A stretch of 5,223 bases of DNA from an uncultured Eubacteriales bacterium (GCA_902475435.1 CABRZL010000124.1:1-5223); one strand, 5' to 3'; positions 1-4,688 are shown, counted from the stretch's first letter. Notes: generated by a model from the sequence alone, not told the origin. Numbers and translations are program-made.

Positions 1-32
1 GCAAGTGCCTGGCCAATTGGCCAGGCACTTGC
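1..32 (-). terminator. Perfect palindromic hairpin closing the csaA unit
   Basis: These 32 bases form a perfect palindrome: two 14-base arms (GCAAGTGCCTGGCC and its complement) around an AATT centre. It lies two bases beyond the TAA stop of the 88-residue membrane protein, which is where an intrinsic terminator for the leftward unit would sit. On the minus strand the U-run that would confirm this lies outside the window to the left, so the call rests on position and stem strength. It could equally serve a convergent gene entering from the left. Confidence 0.6.
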
Positions 33-34
33 GT

Positions 35-301
35 TTAGTCCCTTTGACGCTTCCGCCGCAACCAAATACAAACTATTTCCTCTACCAGCCCTAACATTAC
101 TGCCGGAAATACAATATCCACTGTTTTTGTCTGATACAGTATCAGCACCACCAACAGCAAAACCGGAAATACAAACCCTTGGATCTTCCAGACAAATGCT
201 AACGGGTGTCCTTGTTTGCTGGCCAAACGGAGTCGTAAAATAGCTGCCGCAAATGCCAGCACCACAAGAAGTCCCAGCAAAATTATATCAGTTGTTTTCA
301 T
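35..301 (-). CDS. Small three-helix membrane protein, function unknown
   Basis: I do not recognise this 88-residue protein. It has three hydrophobic stretches, at about residues 5-23, 41-57 and 61-80, joined by short polar loops (the first, around 24-40, contains RLRLASKQGHP), and it ends in a basic tail (LRRKRQRD). It is therefore very likely an integral membrane protein with the basic tail in the cytoplasm. The ATG at 299-301 is preceded on the minus strand by AAGGGTGG at about 8-9 bases, a good ribosome binding site that begins right after the csaA stop. With only 18 bases between the two genes and no promoter between them, it is probably co-transcribed with csaA and ends at the palindrome at 1-32. 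No cysteine or histidine motif or enzymatic signature is visible, so no function is proposed. That it is a real gene is supported by the ribosome binding site, operon spacing and terminator. Confidence 0.75.
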   Translation of the reverse strand: MKTTDIILLGLLVVLAFAAAILRLRLASKQGHPLAFVWKIQGFVFPVLLLVVLILYQTKTVDIVFPAVMLGLVEEIVCIWLRRKRQRD

Positions 302-319
302 CTATGTGATCCACCCTTT

Positions 320-649
320 TTAAAAGATCCGATCTCCATTTTCTACTGGTTCTGTCAACTGGAGCAACACTACTCCTTGCTTTGATTCAGAACCCAGCAC
401 ACGCACCTCACTCTTTACGGAACCAATATGCATAGGGTTGAGATTCACACAACACACCACTTGTCTTCCTACCATCATTTCGGGGGTATACAATTCCGTG
501 ATTTGTGCAGACGAGGTTTTGATTCCTAATTCCGGTCCAAAATCGATTTTTAATCCATAGGCCGGATGTCGTGCCTTCTTATTCACAGTCGCTTCTAACA
601 CTGTCCCCACGCGCATTTCCACTTGATCAAACACTTCTACAGGAATCAT
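320..649 (-). CDS. csaA: CsaA-like tRNA-binding domain protein
   Basis: This 109-residue protein is a stand-alone EMAPII/tRNA-binding OB-fold domain of the CsaA family, whose members are usually about 110 residues. Recognisable segments are EMRVGTVLEA (residues 11-20), KIDFGPELGIKTSSAQI (34-50) and SEVRVLG (80-86), matching the family pattern of an RVGTI strand, a DFG.ELGIK.SSAQIT core and an SEVLVLG strand. B. subtilis CsaA is a dimeric cytoplasmic protein described as an export-related chaperone; the same fold binds tRNA in MetRS C-terminal and Arc1p/Trbp111-type proteins, so its role here may be either. The ATG at 647-649 is preceded on the minus strand by AAAGGG about 9 bases upstream. 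It is the first gene of a leftward two-gene unit with the small membrane protein, and has its own promoter in the 650-797 gap, divergent from the dCMP deaminase. The protein appears complete. Confidence 0.92.
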   Translation of the reverse strand: MIPVEVFDQVEMRVGTVLEATVNKKARHPAYGLKIDFGPELGIKTSSAQITELYTPEMMVGRQVVCCVNLNPMHIGSVKSEVRVLGSESKQGVVLLQLTEPVENGDRIF

Positions 650-679
650 TTATCTACACCCTTTGTATTGATTTTGTAT

Positions 680-709
680 ATCATACCACAATCAAACCAA
701 ATAGTACAA
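680..709 (-). promoter_or_regulatory. Promoter for csaA unit
   Basis: On the minus strand, TATGAT (680-685) is preceded by TGG, giving an extended -10, with a weaker -35 TTGTAC (704-709) after an 18-base spacer. Predicted transcription starts near 673, leaving a leader of about 24 bases before the csaA ATG. The extended -10 may compensate for the poor -35 box. Confidence 0.55.
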
Positions 710-738
710 TGTTTCCCCAAATTTTATTGCAAAACGCC

Positions 739-767
739 TTGCACCAGTCTTTCTATTTTTGTATAAT
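739..767 (+). promoter_or_regulatory. Promoter for dCMP deaminase gene
   Basis: TTGCAC (739-744) and TATAAT (762-767) are separated by 17 bases, close to the sigma-A consensus. The start of transcription would be near 774, about 24 bases before the ATG at 798. GGAGG at 787-791, six bases before that ATG, is the ribosome binding site. The promoter is back-to-back with the csaA promoter, with about 30 bases between the two -35 boxes. Confidence 0.75.
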
Positions 768-797
768 GAATACAGTTTATAGTTTTGGAGGCTTTCC

Positions 798-1313
798 ATG
801 AACCGAATAGACAAAATCAATTACTACCTGGACATTGCACAAACTGTACTAGAACGTTCTACATGCCTTCGGCGGCATTATGGCGCCATTATTGTCCGCA
901 ATGACGAAATTGTTTCCACCGGATACAACGGGGCCCCCAGAGGCCGTATCAACTGTACCGAACTTGGCTATTGTGTACGACAGCAGTTAGACATTCCCAG
1001 CGGACAGCGATATGAATTATGCCGTTCCGTTCATGCCGAGGCCAATGCAATTATTTCTGCCGCACGGAGTGAATGTATCGGTGGAACCTTGTATCTCTGT
1101 GGAAAAGATGCTGTCACTGGTGAATTGCTTCGCGATACAACCTCATGTTCTATGTGCCGCCGGAACATCATCAATGCCGGGATTGCCCAGGTCATTATTC
1201 GAAATACGCCCACAGAATATACGATAGTGGATGTAGAGGACTGGGTGAAACATGACGAATCCATTCAGGGCCTTAGCTGCGGAGCAAAAGAGCCCAGACC
1301 AGTCGGAACATAA
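798..1313 (+). CDS. Deoxycytidylate (dCMP) deaminase
   Basis: This 171-residue protein belongs to the zinc-dependent cytidine/dCMP deaminase superfamily and is expected to convert dCMP to dUMP in the cytoplasm, feeding thymidylate synthesis. The catalytic HAE triad is at residues 79-81 (SVHAEANAI), giving the zinc ligand His79 and the proton-shuttle Glu81. The other two zinc ligands are Cys117 and Cys120 in SCSMCRRNIINAG; the more widespread deaminase form is PCxxC, so Ser replaces Pro here. The N-terminal part (CLRRHYGAIIVRNDEIVSTG, residues 23-42, then YNGAPRG, 43-49) is typical of the family substrate pocket. About 20 C-terminal residues after DWVKHDES (residues 148-155) look like an unstructured tail. 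The ATG has a GGAGG ribosome binding site at six bases and a near-consensus promoter. It is monocistronic by layout, although no strong terminator separates it from the tRNA gene 90 bases downstream. It resembles B. subtilis ComEB in type, but the gene name is not certain. Confidence 0.93.
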   Translation: MNRIDKINYYLDIAQTVLERSTCLRRHYGAIIVRNDEIVSTGYNGAPRGRINCTELGYCVRQQLDIPSGQRYELCRSVHAEANAIISAARSECIGGTLYLCGKDAVTGELLRDTTSCSMCRRNIINAGIAQVIIRNTPTEYTIVDVEDWVKHDESIQGLSCGAKEPRPVGT

Positions 1314-1315
1314 GC

Positions 1316-1331
1316 CAGACAGTCCTGTCTG
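1316..1331. repeat. Short inverted repeat after the dCMP deaminase stop
   Basis: CAGACA and TGTCTG flank GTCC immediately after the stop codon. An overlapping alternative pairs CTGTC (1325-1329) with GACAG (1335-1339). Neither is followed by a U-run, so this is at best a weak terminator or an mRNA 3'-end stabilising hairpin, and transcripts may read through into the tRNA gene. Confidence 0.35.
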
Positions 1332-1355
1332 ATTGACAGTTCTGAAAATTCACAC

Positions 1356-1383
1356 TTGCATTTTTTATATGTTGTGGTATAAT
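1356..1383 (+). promoter_or_regulatory. Promoter for tRNA-Arg
   Basis: TTGCAT (1356-1361) and TATAAT (1378-1383) are 16 bases apart, and TGG directly before the -10 gives an extended -10 element. Predicted initiation near 1390 leaves a 5' leader of about 13 bases for RNase P to remove from the tRNA at 1404. Confidence 0.75.
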
Positions 1384-1403
1384 ATTTTCTGCATATGGAA
1401 TAT

Positions 1404-1479
1404 GCGCCAGTGGCTTAATGGATAGAGCATCGGATTCCGGTTCCGAGGGTTGGGGGTTCGAGTCCCTTCTGGCGTACCA
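1404..1479 (+). tRNA. tRNA-Arg, anticodon CCG
   Basis: The 76 bases fold as a full cloverleaf. The acceptor stem pairs GCGCCAG (1404-1410) with CTGGCGT (1469-1475), with a G-U at the first pair. The D stem pairs GCTT with GAGC around the loop AATGGATA. The anticodon stem pairs TCGGA (1430-1434) with TCCGA (1442-1446) around the loop TTCCGGT, so the anticodon is CCG (1437-1439), reading the arginine codon CGG. The variable loop is GGGTT, and the T arm is GGGGG/CCCTT around TTCGAGT. The discriminator base is A1476 and the CCA end is encoded (1477-1479). It has its own promoter upstream and a strong hairpin five bases downstream. No duplicated 3' end suggesting an integrated element was seen in the window. 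Confidence 0.97.
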
Positions 1480-1484
1480 ATGCA

Positions 1485-1534
1485 AAATCCGCTGAAAGCA
1501 TTAGTAAGTACAATGCTTTCAGCGGATTTCTTTT
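1485..1534. terminator. Bidirectional terminator between tRNA-Arg and the dehydrogenase gene
   Basis: An 18-base-pair perfect stem (1485-1502 with 1512-1529) encloses the nine-base loop AGTAAGTAC. The right side is followed by CTTTTA, serving the tRNA transcript. On the minus strand the stem is followed by TTTTGCATT, serving the dehydrogenase gene, whose stop codon begins at 1544 only a few bases away. One hairpin thus ends two converging units. The U-runs are short, but the stem is long. Confidence 0.85.
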
Positions 1535-1541
1535 ATGTTCT

Positions 1542-2579
1542 CTAACTTGTCCGAATCGCTACTTTAATCACGCCGTCATGGCGATTTTCAAACAACTTAT
1601 ATGCTGCTTCAATCTGGTGCAACGGATACGTATGAGTAATCAGCGGCGTAGTGTCTATTTTTCCCTTTTCAATCAGTTCCAATGTTTTCGCGCAGTTACA
1701 GCCATCTACTCCACCAGTTTTAAAAGTCAGATTTTTTCCGTACATTTCTGGCAACGGCAGGATTTGCGGCTCATCATAAAGCGCCACCACAGTGACCGTT
1801 GCATTGGGCCGAGCGCATTCCCATGCCATACGGAACGACTCTCTGCTTCCGGCCACCTCCAGCACCACATCTGCACCACCGTGATCACTGCACGCAAGAA
1901 CCTGATCCATCAATTCGTCTGGTGTTGTAGTTAAAACTTCCGGATAGTGCCGACGCACAAACTCAAGGCGTATCCTATCTATATCACAAACAATAATACA
2001 CTTCGGCTTTTGTAAGCGCACACATTGCAGAGTGCAGATACCTGTGGGGCCGGCACCAATAATAAGTACTGTATCTTCTTGCTTGATACCAGAAATCTGA
2101 GTTGCCCAGTAACCGGTGGCCAGTATATCCCCCACAAAAAGCGCTTGTTCATCGGACACACTGTCTGGAATCCGATTTAATCCCTGATCTGCATACGGCA
2201 CACGAACATATTCTGCCTGCCCTCCGTCGATACGGCATCCCAAAGCCCAGCCTCCATTTTGGTCGGTGCAGTTGTTAACCCAACCGTTTTTACAGAAAAA
2301 GCAAGTTCCACAAAAAGTCTCTACATTGACGGTCACTCGATCTCCGGGTTTGACAGTGGCAACAGCAGAGCCAACCGCTTCCACTACCCCCACCATCTCA
2401 TGGCCCACCGTGATTCCCGGTATCGCCCGCGGTACAGAACCATGCTTAATGTGCAAATCACTCGTGCAAATACTACCCAATGTTACCCGCACAATGGCAT
2501 CCCGGTCATTCTGTAAAACAGGCTTTGGTTTCTCCCTCAGTTCAAACAGACCTTGCTTCACATAGGTATACGCCAGCAT
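1542..2579 (-). CDS. Zinc-dependent alcohol/polyol dehydrogenase (MDR superfamily)
   Basis: This 345-residue protein (from the chosen start) is a two-domain medium-chain dehydrogenase that would oxidise or reduce an alcohol, polyol or ketone with a nicotinamide cofactor in the cytoplasm. Catalytic zinc ligands are Cys38 (ICTSD), His60-Glu61 (GHE) and Asp151 (GDILATGYW), spaced as in clostridial secondary alcohol dehydrogenases. A second, structural zinc site is complete: Cys90, 93, 96 and 104. The Rossmann motif GAGPTG is at 175-180, and Asp199 at the end of the second strand (IIVCDID) suggests NAD(H) rather than NADP(H). The reading frame extends upstream to 2627, but the ATG at 2577-2579 has GGAGG seven bases before it, and the longer start would lie upstream of the -10 box, so the short start is correct. 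The substrate cannot be told from sequence; sorbitol-, butanediol-, threonine- and secondary-alcohol-type enzymes share this layout. It is a single-gene unit. Confidence 0.9.
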   Translation of the reverse strand: MLAYTYVKQGLFELREKPKPVLQNDRDAIVRVTLGSICTSDLHIKHGSVPRAIPGITVGHEMVGVVEAVGSAVATVKPGDRVTVNVETFCGTCFFCKNGWVNNCTDQNGGWALGCRIDGGQAEYVRVPYADQGLNRIPDSVSDEQALFVGDILATGYWATQISGIKQEDTVLIIGAGPTGICTLQCVRLQKPKCIIVCDIDRIRLEFVRRHYPEVLTTTPDELMDQVLACSDHGGADVVLEVAGSRESFRMAWECARPNATVTVVALYDEPQILPLPEMYGKNLTFKTGGVDGCNCAKTLELIEKGKIDTTPLITHTYPLHQIEAAYKLFENRHDGVIKVAIRTS

Positions 2580-2586
2580 AATCAAG

Positions 2587-2591
2587 CCTCC
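2587..2591 (-). promoter_or_regulatory. Ribosome binding site deciding the dehydrogenase start
   Basis: CCTCC on the plus strand reads GGAGG on the minus strand, seven bases before the ATG at 2577-2579. This selects that ATG over the in-frame one at 2625-2627, which adds 16 residues without family similarity and lies upstream of the predicted transcription start. Confidence 0.85.
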
Positions 2592-2609
2592 GTTATCATA
2601 ACTACCTTT

Positions 2610-2638
2610 ATTATAGAAAGCAGCCAAAGGAAAGTCAA
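2610..2638 (-). promoter_or_regulatory. Promoter for the dehydrogenase gene
   Basis: On the minus strand, TTGACT (2633-2638) and TATAAT (2610-2615) are separated by exactly 17 bases, nearly the full sigma-A consensus. The start of transcription would be near 2603, giving a leader of about 24 bases. No obvious operator dyad overlaps it, so expression may be largely constitutive. Confidence 0.85.
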
Positions 2639-2671
2639 TATTGTTGCTTTTCTACCCCTTTACCGATTGAG

Positions 2672-2718
2672 CAAGAAAACAGCAACAGCCGGCCCAACAA
2701 GGGACCGGCTGTTGCTGT
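2672..2718 (-). terminator. Terminator downstream of the LysR gene
   Basis: A 14-base-pair perfect stem (2679-2692 with 2705-2718, arm ACAGCAACAGCCGG) has a 12-base loop in which CCC and GGG can pair further. Read on the minus strand it is followed by a T-rich run (TTTTCTTGC, the first T belonging to the stem), the form of an intrinsic terminator. On the plus strand it is followed by A-rich sequence, so it works leftward only. It ends transcripts coming from the LysR gene, about 190 bases after that gene's stop, and insulates the dehydrogenase promoter. Confidence 0.8.
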
Positions 2719-2740
2719 AAGAAAAAGAGGAGAAAATACA

Positions 2741-2749
2741 TGATATAAT
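2741..2749 (+). promoter_or_regulatory. Possible extended -10 promoter before a small ORF
   Basis: TGATATAAT is a perfect extended -10 (TGn plus TATAAT at 2744-2749), but no recognisable -35 lies at 16-18 bases upstream, where the sequence is A-rich. In AT-rich intergenic DNA such a match can arise by chance. It is noted because a ribosome binding site and a short ORF follow directly. Confidence 0.3.
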
Positions 2750-2770
2750 CTATGTTAAACAGGAGATGCA

Positions 2771-2839
2771 ATGCGATTGCTTTCCTTTGATGATTTTATT
2801 TTAAATTATGAATTTTACAATGTTTTGAATAGTATGTAA
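2771..2839 (+). CDS. Possible 22-residue small protein
   Basis: An ATG at 2771 opens a 22-codon frame ending in TAA at 2837-2839. AGGAG at 2761-2765 is five bases upstream, and an extended -10 element (2741-2749) would place the transcript start near 2756. The peptide begins MRLLSFDDFI and ends YNVLNSM; it is acidic and aromatic, with no hydrophobic segment long enough to span a membrane. I do not recognise it. It lies in the 327-base gap between the dehydrogenase and LysR genes, pointing toward the convergent LysR gene with no clear terminator after it. A transcript here would be antisense to the LysR mRNA 3' end. It could be a real small ORF, a by-product of an antisense RNA or chance. Confidence 0.25.
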   Translation: MRLLSFDDFILNYEFYNVLNSM

Positions 2840-2906
2840 ATAGATTATGAAATCGGACTCTATTCATTACTCTCAAAGCAGAACATAAATCAACAATGAT
2901 TCAGCC

Positions 2907-3815
2907 TCAGATTCCCTGTTTCAGCTGATACGCTTCCGTATATGAACGCATAAATTCCCATAACATTTCTGACGCCACGGGCATAATTTGGGCCCGTTTT
3001 TTCACCAAAAAAACACGGGACACATGTTCCGGATGGACAATCTTTCGATAAGCCAGTTTCTCACTGTTTGTAAATGTCTGTACAGATTCCGGACAAATTG
3101 CTACCCCCAAGTTTTTTTCAATGAGTCCGATGATAGAAGTCAAAGCGCCATAATGGCACAGCACATTGCGTTCTGTAAAGCCTTCACTGAACCAACTGAT
3201 GATATCCTGCTGCAGTGTCTCCCGCATGGGAATAAATAGCGGAACCTGGCTGAGTGCATCCAGCGGCAATTCTGTTTCGCTGCTTCCAGGCAGAGAAAAC
3301 TCTTTTCCACTGACTGCAATCCAGGGTTCGCTTCGCAAAAACAAACGATCGCACTGTTCCATATGAAAAGGCTCCCGGACAATTCCCACATCAATCAAAT
3401 TTGTTTCCAGGCGACTTTGCACCTCATCTCCAGTTCCGGACCATATTTGAAACCGAATCCCCGGATATTTTTGGTGAAATCCTTCGAGCATGTCTGACAG
3501 AATACTGGCTCCACAGATCTCTGTTGTACCAATCGATACCAGACCATTTACCAGGGCGCTCATCTTTCCTAGCTGACGTTCCGTTTTTTCCATCAGATAG
3601 ATAATTTCTTCTGCCTGCTGCTTTAAAAACCGCCCTTCGTCTGTCAAGGTAATCTGCCGTTTTCCACGAATAAAAAGTTTTACCTGAAGTTCTTCCTCCA
3701 ACAGATGCATCTGACGACTCAGGGGCGGCTGCGCCATGCAGAGTTTTTCAGCTGCGCGAGTGATGTTTCCTGCTCTCACTACTTCAAGAAAGTTTCTCAG
3801 TACACGAATTTCCAT
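2907..3815 (-). CDS. LysR-type transcriptional regulator
   Basis: This 302-residue protein is full length for the LysR family. The N-terminal winged helix-turn-helix is clear: LRNFLEVVRAGNITRAAEKL (residues 6-25), then AQPPLSRQMHLLEEEL (28-43), and the wing with RQITLTDEGR (53-62). A linker helix (about 63-90) leads to a two-lobed periplasmic-binding-like effector domain (about 91-295), including SIGTTEICGASIL (94-106) and DVGIVREP (142-149), which usually binds a small-molecule co-inducer. The reading frame opens at 3845, but the ATG at 3813-3815 is chosen: GAGG lies eight bases upstream and the family alignment begins at MEIRVLRNFL. The ATG at 3843-3845 has no ribosome binding site. The gene is divergent from the YoaK-like membrane protein, with interleaved promoters, so it probably regulates that gene and itself. 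The ligand cannot be predicted. Confidence 0.93.
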   Translation of the reverse strand: MEIRVLRNFLEVVRAGNITRAAEKLCMAQPPLSRQMHLLEEELQVKLFIRGKRQITLTDEGRFLKQQAEEIIYLMEKTERQLGKMSALVNGLVSIGTTEICGASILSDMLEGFHQKYPGIRFQIWSGTGDEVQSRLETNLIDVGIVREPFHMEQCDRLFLRSEPWIAVSGKEFSLPGSSETELPLDALSQVPLFIPMRETLQQDIISWFSEGFTERNVLCHYGALTSIIGLIEKNLGVAICPESVQTFTNSEKLAYRKIVHPEHVSRVFLVKKRAQIMPVASEMLWEFMRSYTEAYQLKQGI

Positions 3816-3837
3816 ATACCATACCTCATTTATATTG

Positions 3838-3867
3838 TATATCATATATTATAAATATTTTGATATA
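3838..3867. promoter_or_regulatory. Candidate LysR operator dyad
   Basis: TATATCA (3838-3844) and TGATATA (3861-3867) form a perfect seven-base inverted repeat with a 16-base centre. A second overlapping dyad pairs AAATAT (3853-3858) with ATATTT (3865-3870). They cover the LysR -10 box and transcription start and the -35 box of the opposite gene, where an autoregulating LysR protein would act. The region is very AT-rich, so some symmetry is expected by chance. Confidence 0.4.
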
Positions 3868-3875
3868 TTTTTCAA
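3848..3875 (-). promoter_or_regulatory. Promoter for the LysR gene
   Basis: On the minus strand, TTGAAA (3870-3875) and TATAAT (3848-3853) are 16 bases apart. Predicted initiation near 3841 leaves a leader of about 26 bases. Its -35 box lies within the spacer of the divergent promoter at 3860-3887, so polymerase cannot occupy both at once. Confidence 0.65.
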
Positions 3876-3887
3876 CTGTGCTATAAT
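3860..3887 (+). promoter_or_regulatory. Promoter for the YoaK-like membrane protein
   Basis: TTGATA (3860-3865) and TATAAT (3882-3887) are 16 bases apart, with TGC before the -10 giving an extended -10 element. The transcript would start near 3894, about 29 bases before the ATG at 3923. It is interleaved with the LysR promoter on the other strand. Confidence 0.7.
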
Positions 3888-3922
3888 TGTGATAAATCGA
3901 AATATTGAATGTGAGGGTTATC

Positions 3923-4615
3923 ATGAGACGCGAACACTCGTTGGAGCCAGCGATTCACTACACAATGTCTGTGATTGGTGGATTCATCACAACGTACGGC
4001 CTGCTAATGCGAAGCGATTTTTTCGGCGCTGCACAGACTTCAAATTTAATCTATCTTGTGAAAGATTTCTTAGGCCACAATCCGGGAGATATTATAATTC
4101 GGCTTGGTGCTTTGGCACTTTATATTTTGGCAATCGGACTAACGGTATATTTACCACATCGCTTTTCTGTCAACCTCAAGGCAATCAGTATCTGGATCGA
4201 TATCGCCGCCGTATTTTTTATGGGTTTCCTGCCGGCACAGATGGACCCTGTTTTAGGACTCTATCCCATGTTTTTTGCTATGGCCTTCCAATGGTGCAGC
4301 TTTCGTGGCTATGGCGATTATACCAGTTCCAGTACTTTTTCTACCAACAACATAAGACAATGTGTTTCGGCTATTGTAAATTATAGAATGAAACGGGATC
4401 GCGCACAACGCAAAAAGGCAGGCTTTTATGGTTTAACTCTTTGCTCCTTTTATATTGGCGTACTGCTGAGTTTTCTATTATGTCCCGGATTAGGGGTCCG
4501 TGGAATTTGGCTGGCCTGGATTCCTCTGGCAGGTGCCTTGGTTTTGACGTACGTAGAACAACACAGCAACCTACCTCTACATCGTTTTCATCCCGCGCTC
4601 GTTGAAAAAAAGTAA
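3923..4615 (+). CDS. YoaK/DUF1275 family membrane protein
   Basis: This 230-residue protein has about six membrane segments, at residues 12-30, 59-77, 86-103, 110-126, 168-187 and 194-211, with a basic cytoplasmic-looking loop between the fourth and fifth (YRMKRDRAQRKK, 154-165). It resembles the YoaK (DUF1275) family, whose biochemical role is unknown: GGFITTYGLL (19-28) and FFGAAQTSNLIYL (33-45) match the first family motif, and AFQWCSFRGYGDYT (121-134) followed by FSTNN (139-143) matches the second. In many members these motifs carry TGN; here they read TSN (39-41) and TNN (141-143). A TTG at 3905 in the same frame is possible, but the ATG at 3923 has GAGG six bases upstream and is preferred. 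The gene is divergent from a LysR regulator, which suggests induction by a small molecule and a possible transport or export role; that is inference only. Confidence 0.8.
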   Translation: MRREHSLEPAIHYTMSVIGGFITTYGLLMRSDFFGAAQTSNLIYLVKDFLGHNPGDIIIRLGALALYILAIGLTVYLPHRFSVNLKAISIWIDIAAVFFMGFLPAQMDPVLGLYPMFFAMAFQWCSFRGYGDYTSSSTFSTNNIRQCVSAIVNYRMKRDRAQRKKAGFYGLTLCSFYIGVLLSFLLCPGLGVRGIWLAWIPLAGALVLTYVEQHSNLPLHRFHPALVEKK

Positions 4616-4650
4616 TAAATGGTATTTAGATCTCCTTATAAGTTATCTCT

Positions 4651-4688
4651 AAAAGCTATGCGCCTCCATATAGAGGCGCATAGTTTTT
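4651..4688. terminator. Bidirectional terminator after the YoaK-like gene
   Basis: An 11-base-pair perfect stem (4656-4666 with 4673-4683, arm CTATGCGCCTC) has the loop CATATA and is followed by TTTTT (4684-4688). On the left, AAAA at 4651-4654 gives a U-run on the minus strand too. It terminates the plus-strand YoaK-like gene 35 bases after its stop, and could also stop transcripts from the minus-strand oxidoreductase gene, whose stop is about 160 bases to the right. Confidence 0.88.

Noticed and set aside
571..801. A 76-codon plus-strand frame
   Set aside because: It overlaps the 5' end of csaA on the opposite strand and crosses both divergent promoters; there is no family resemblance and no ribosome binding site.
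1404..1479. tRNA-Arg as an attachment site for an integrated element
   Set aside because: No second copy of the tRNA 3' end, integrase or mobile gene is visible, and a terminator and a housekeeping-type gene follow immediately.
1273..1485. A 70-codon minus-strand frame containing RRDSNPQPSEPESDALS
   Set aside because: It is the antisense translation of the tRNA-Arg gene plus the end of the dCMP deaminase gene. This peptide pattern is a well-known false protein from tRNA complements.
2259..2565. Two overlapping plus-strand frames within the dehydrogenase gene
   Set aside because: They are shadows of the dehydrogenase coding strand, which has complete zinc-binding and Rossmann motifs.
2580..2627. 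N-terminal extension of the dehydrogenase to the ATG at 2625-2627
   Set aside because: The extension lies upstream of the predicted transcription start and over the -10 box, while the ATG at 2577-2579 has a perfect ribosome binding site.
3736..4386. A 216-codon plus-strand frame across the LysR start and the YoaK-like gene
   Set aside because: It is out of frame with the YoaK-like gene, which has a proper ribosome binding site, membrane segments and family motifs. This frame crosses the promoter region and is cysteine- and arginine-rich without any domain.
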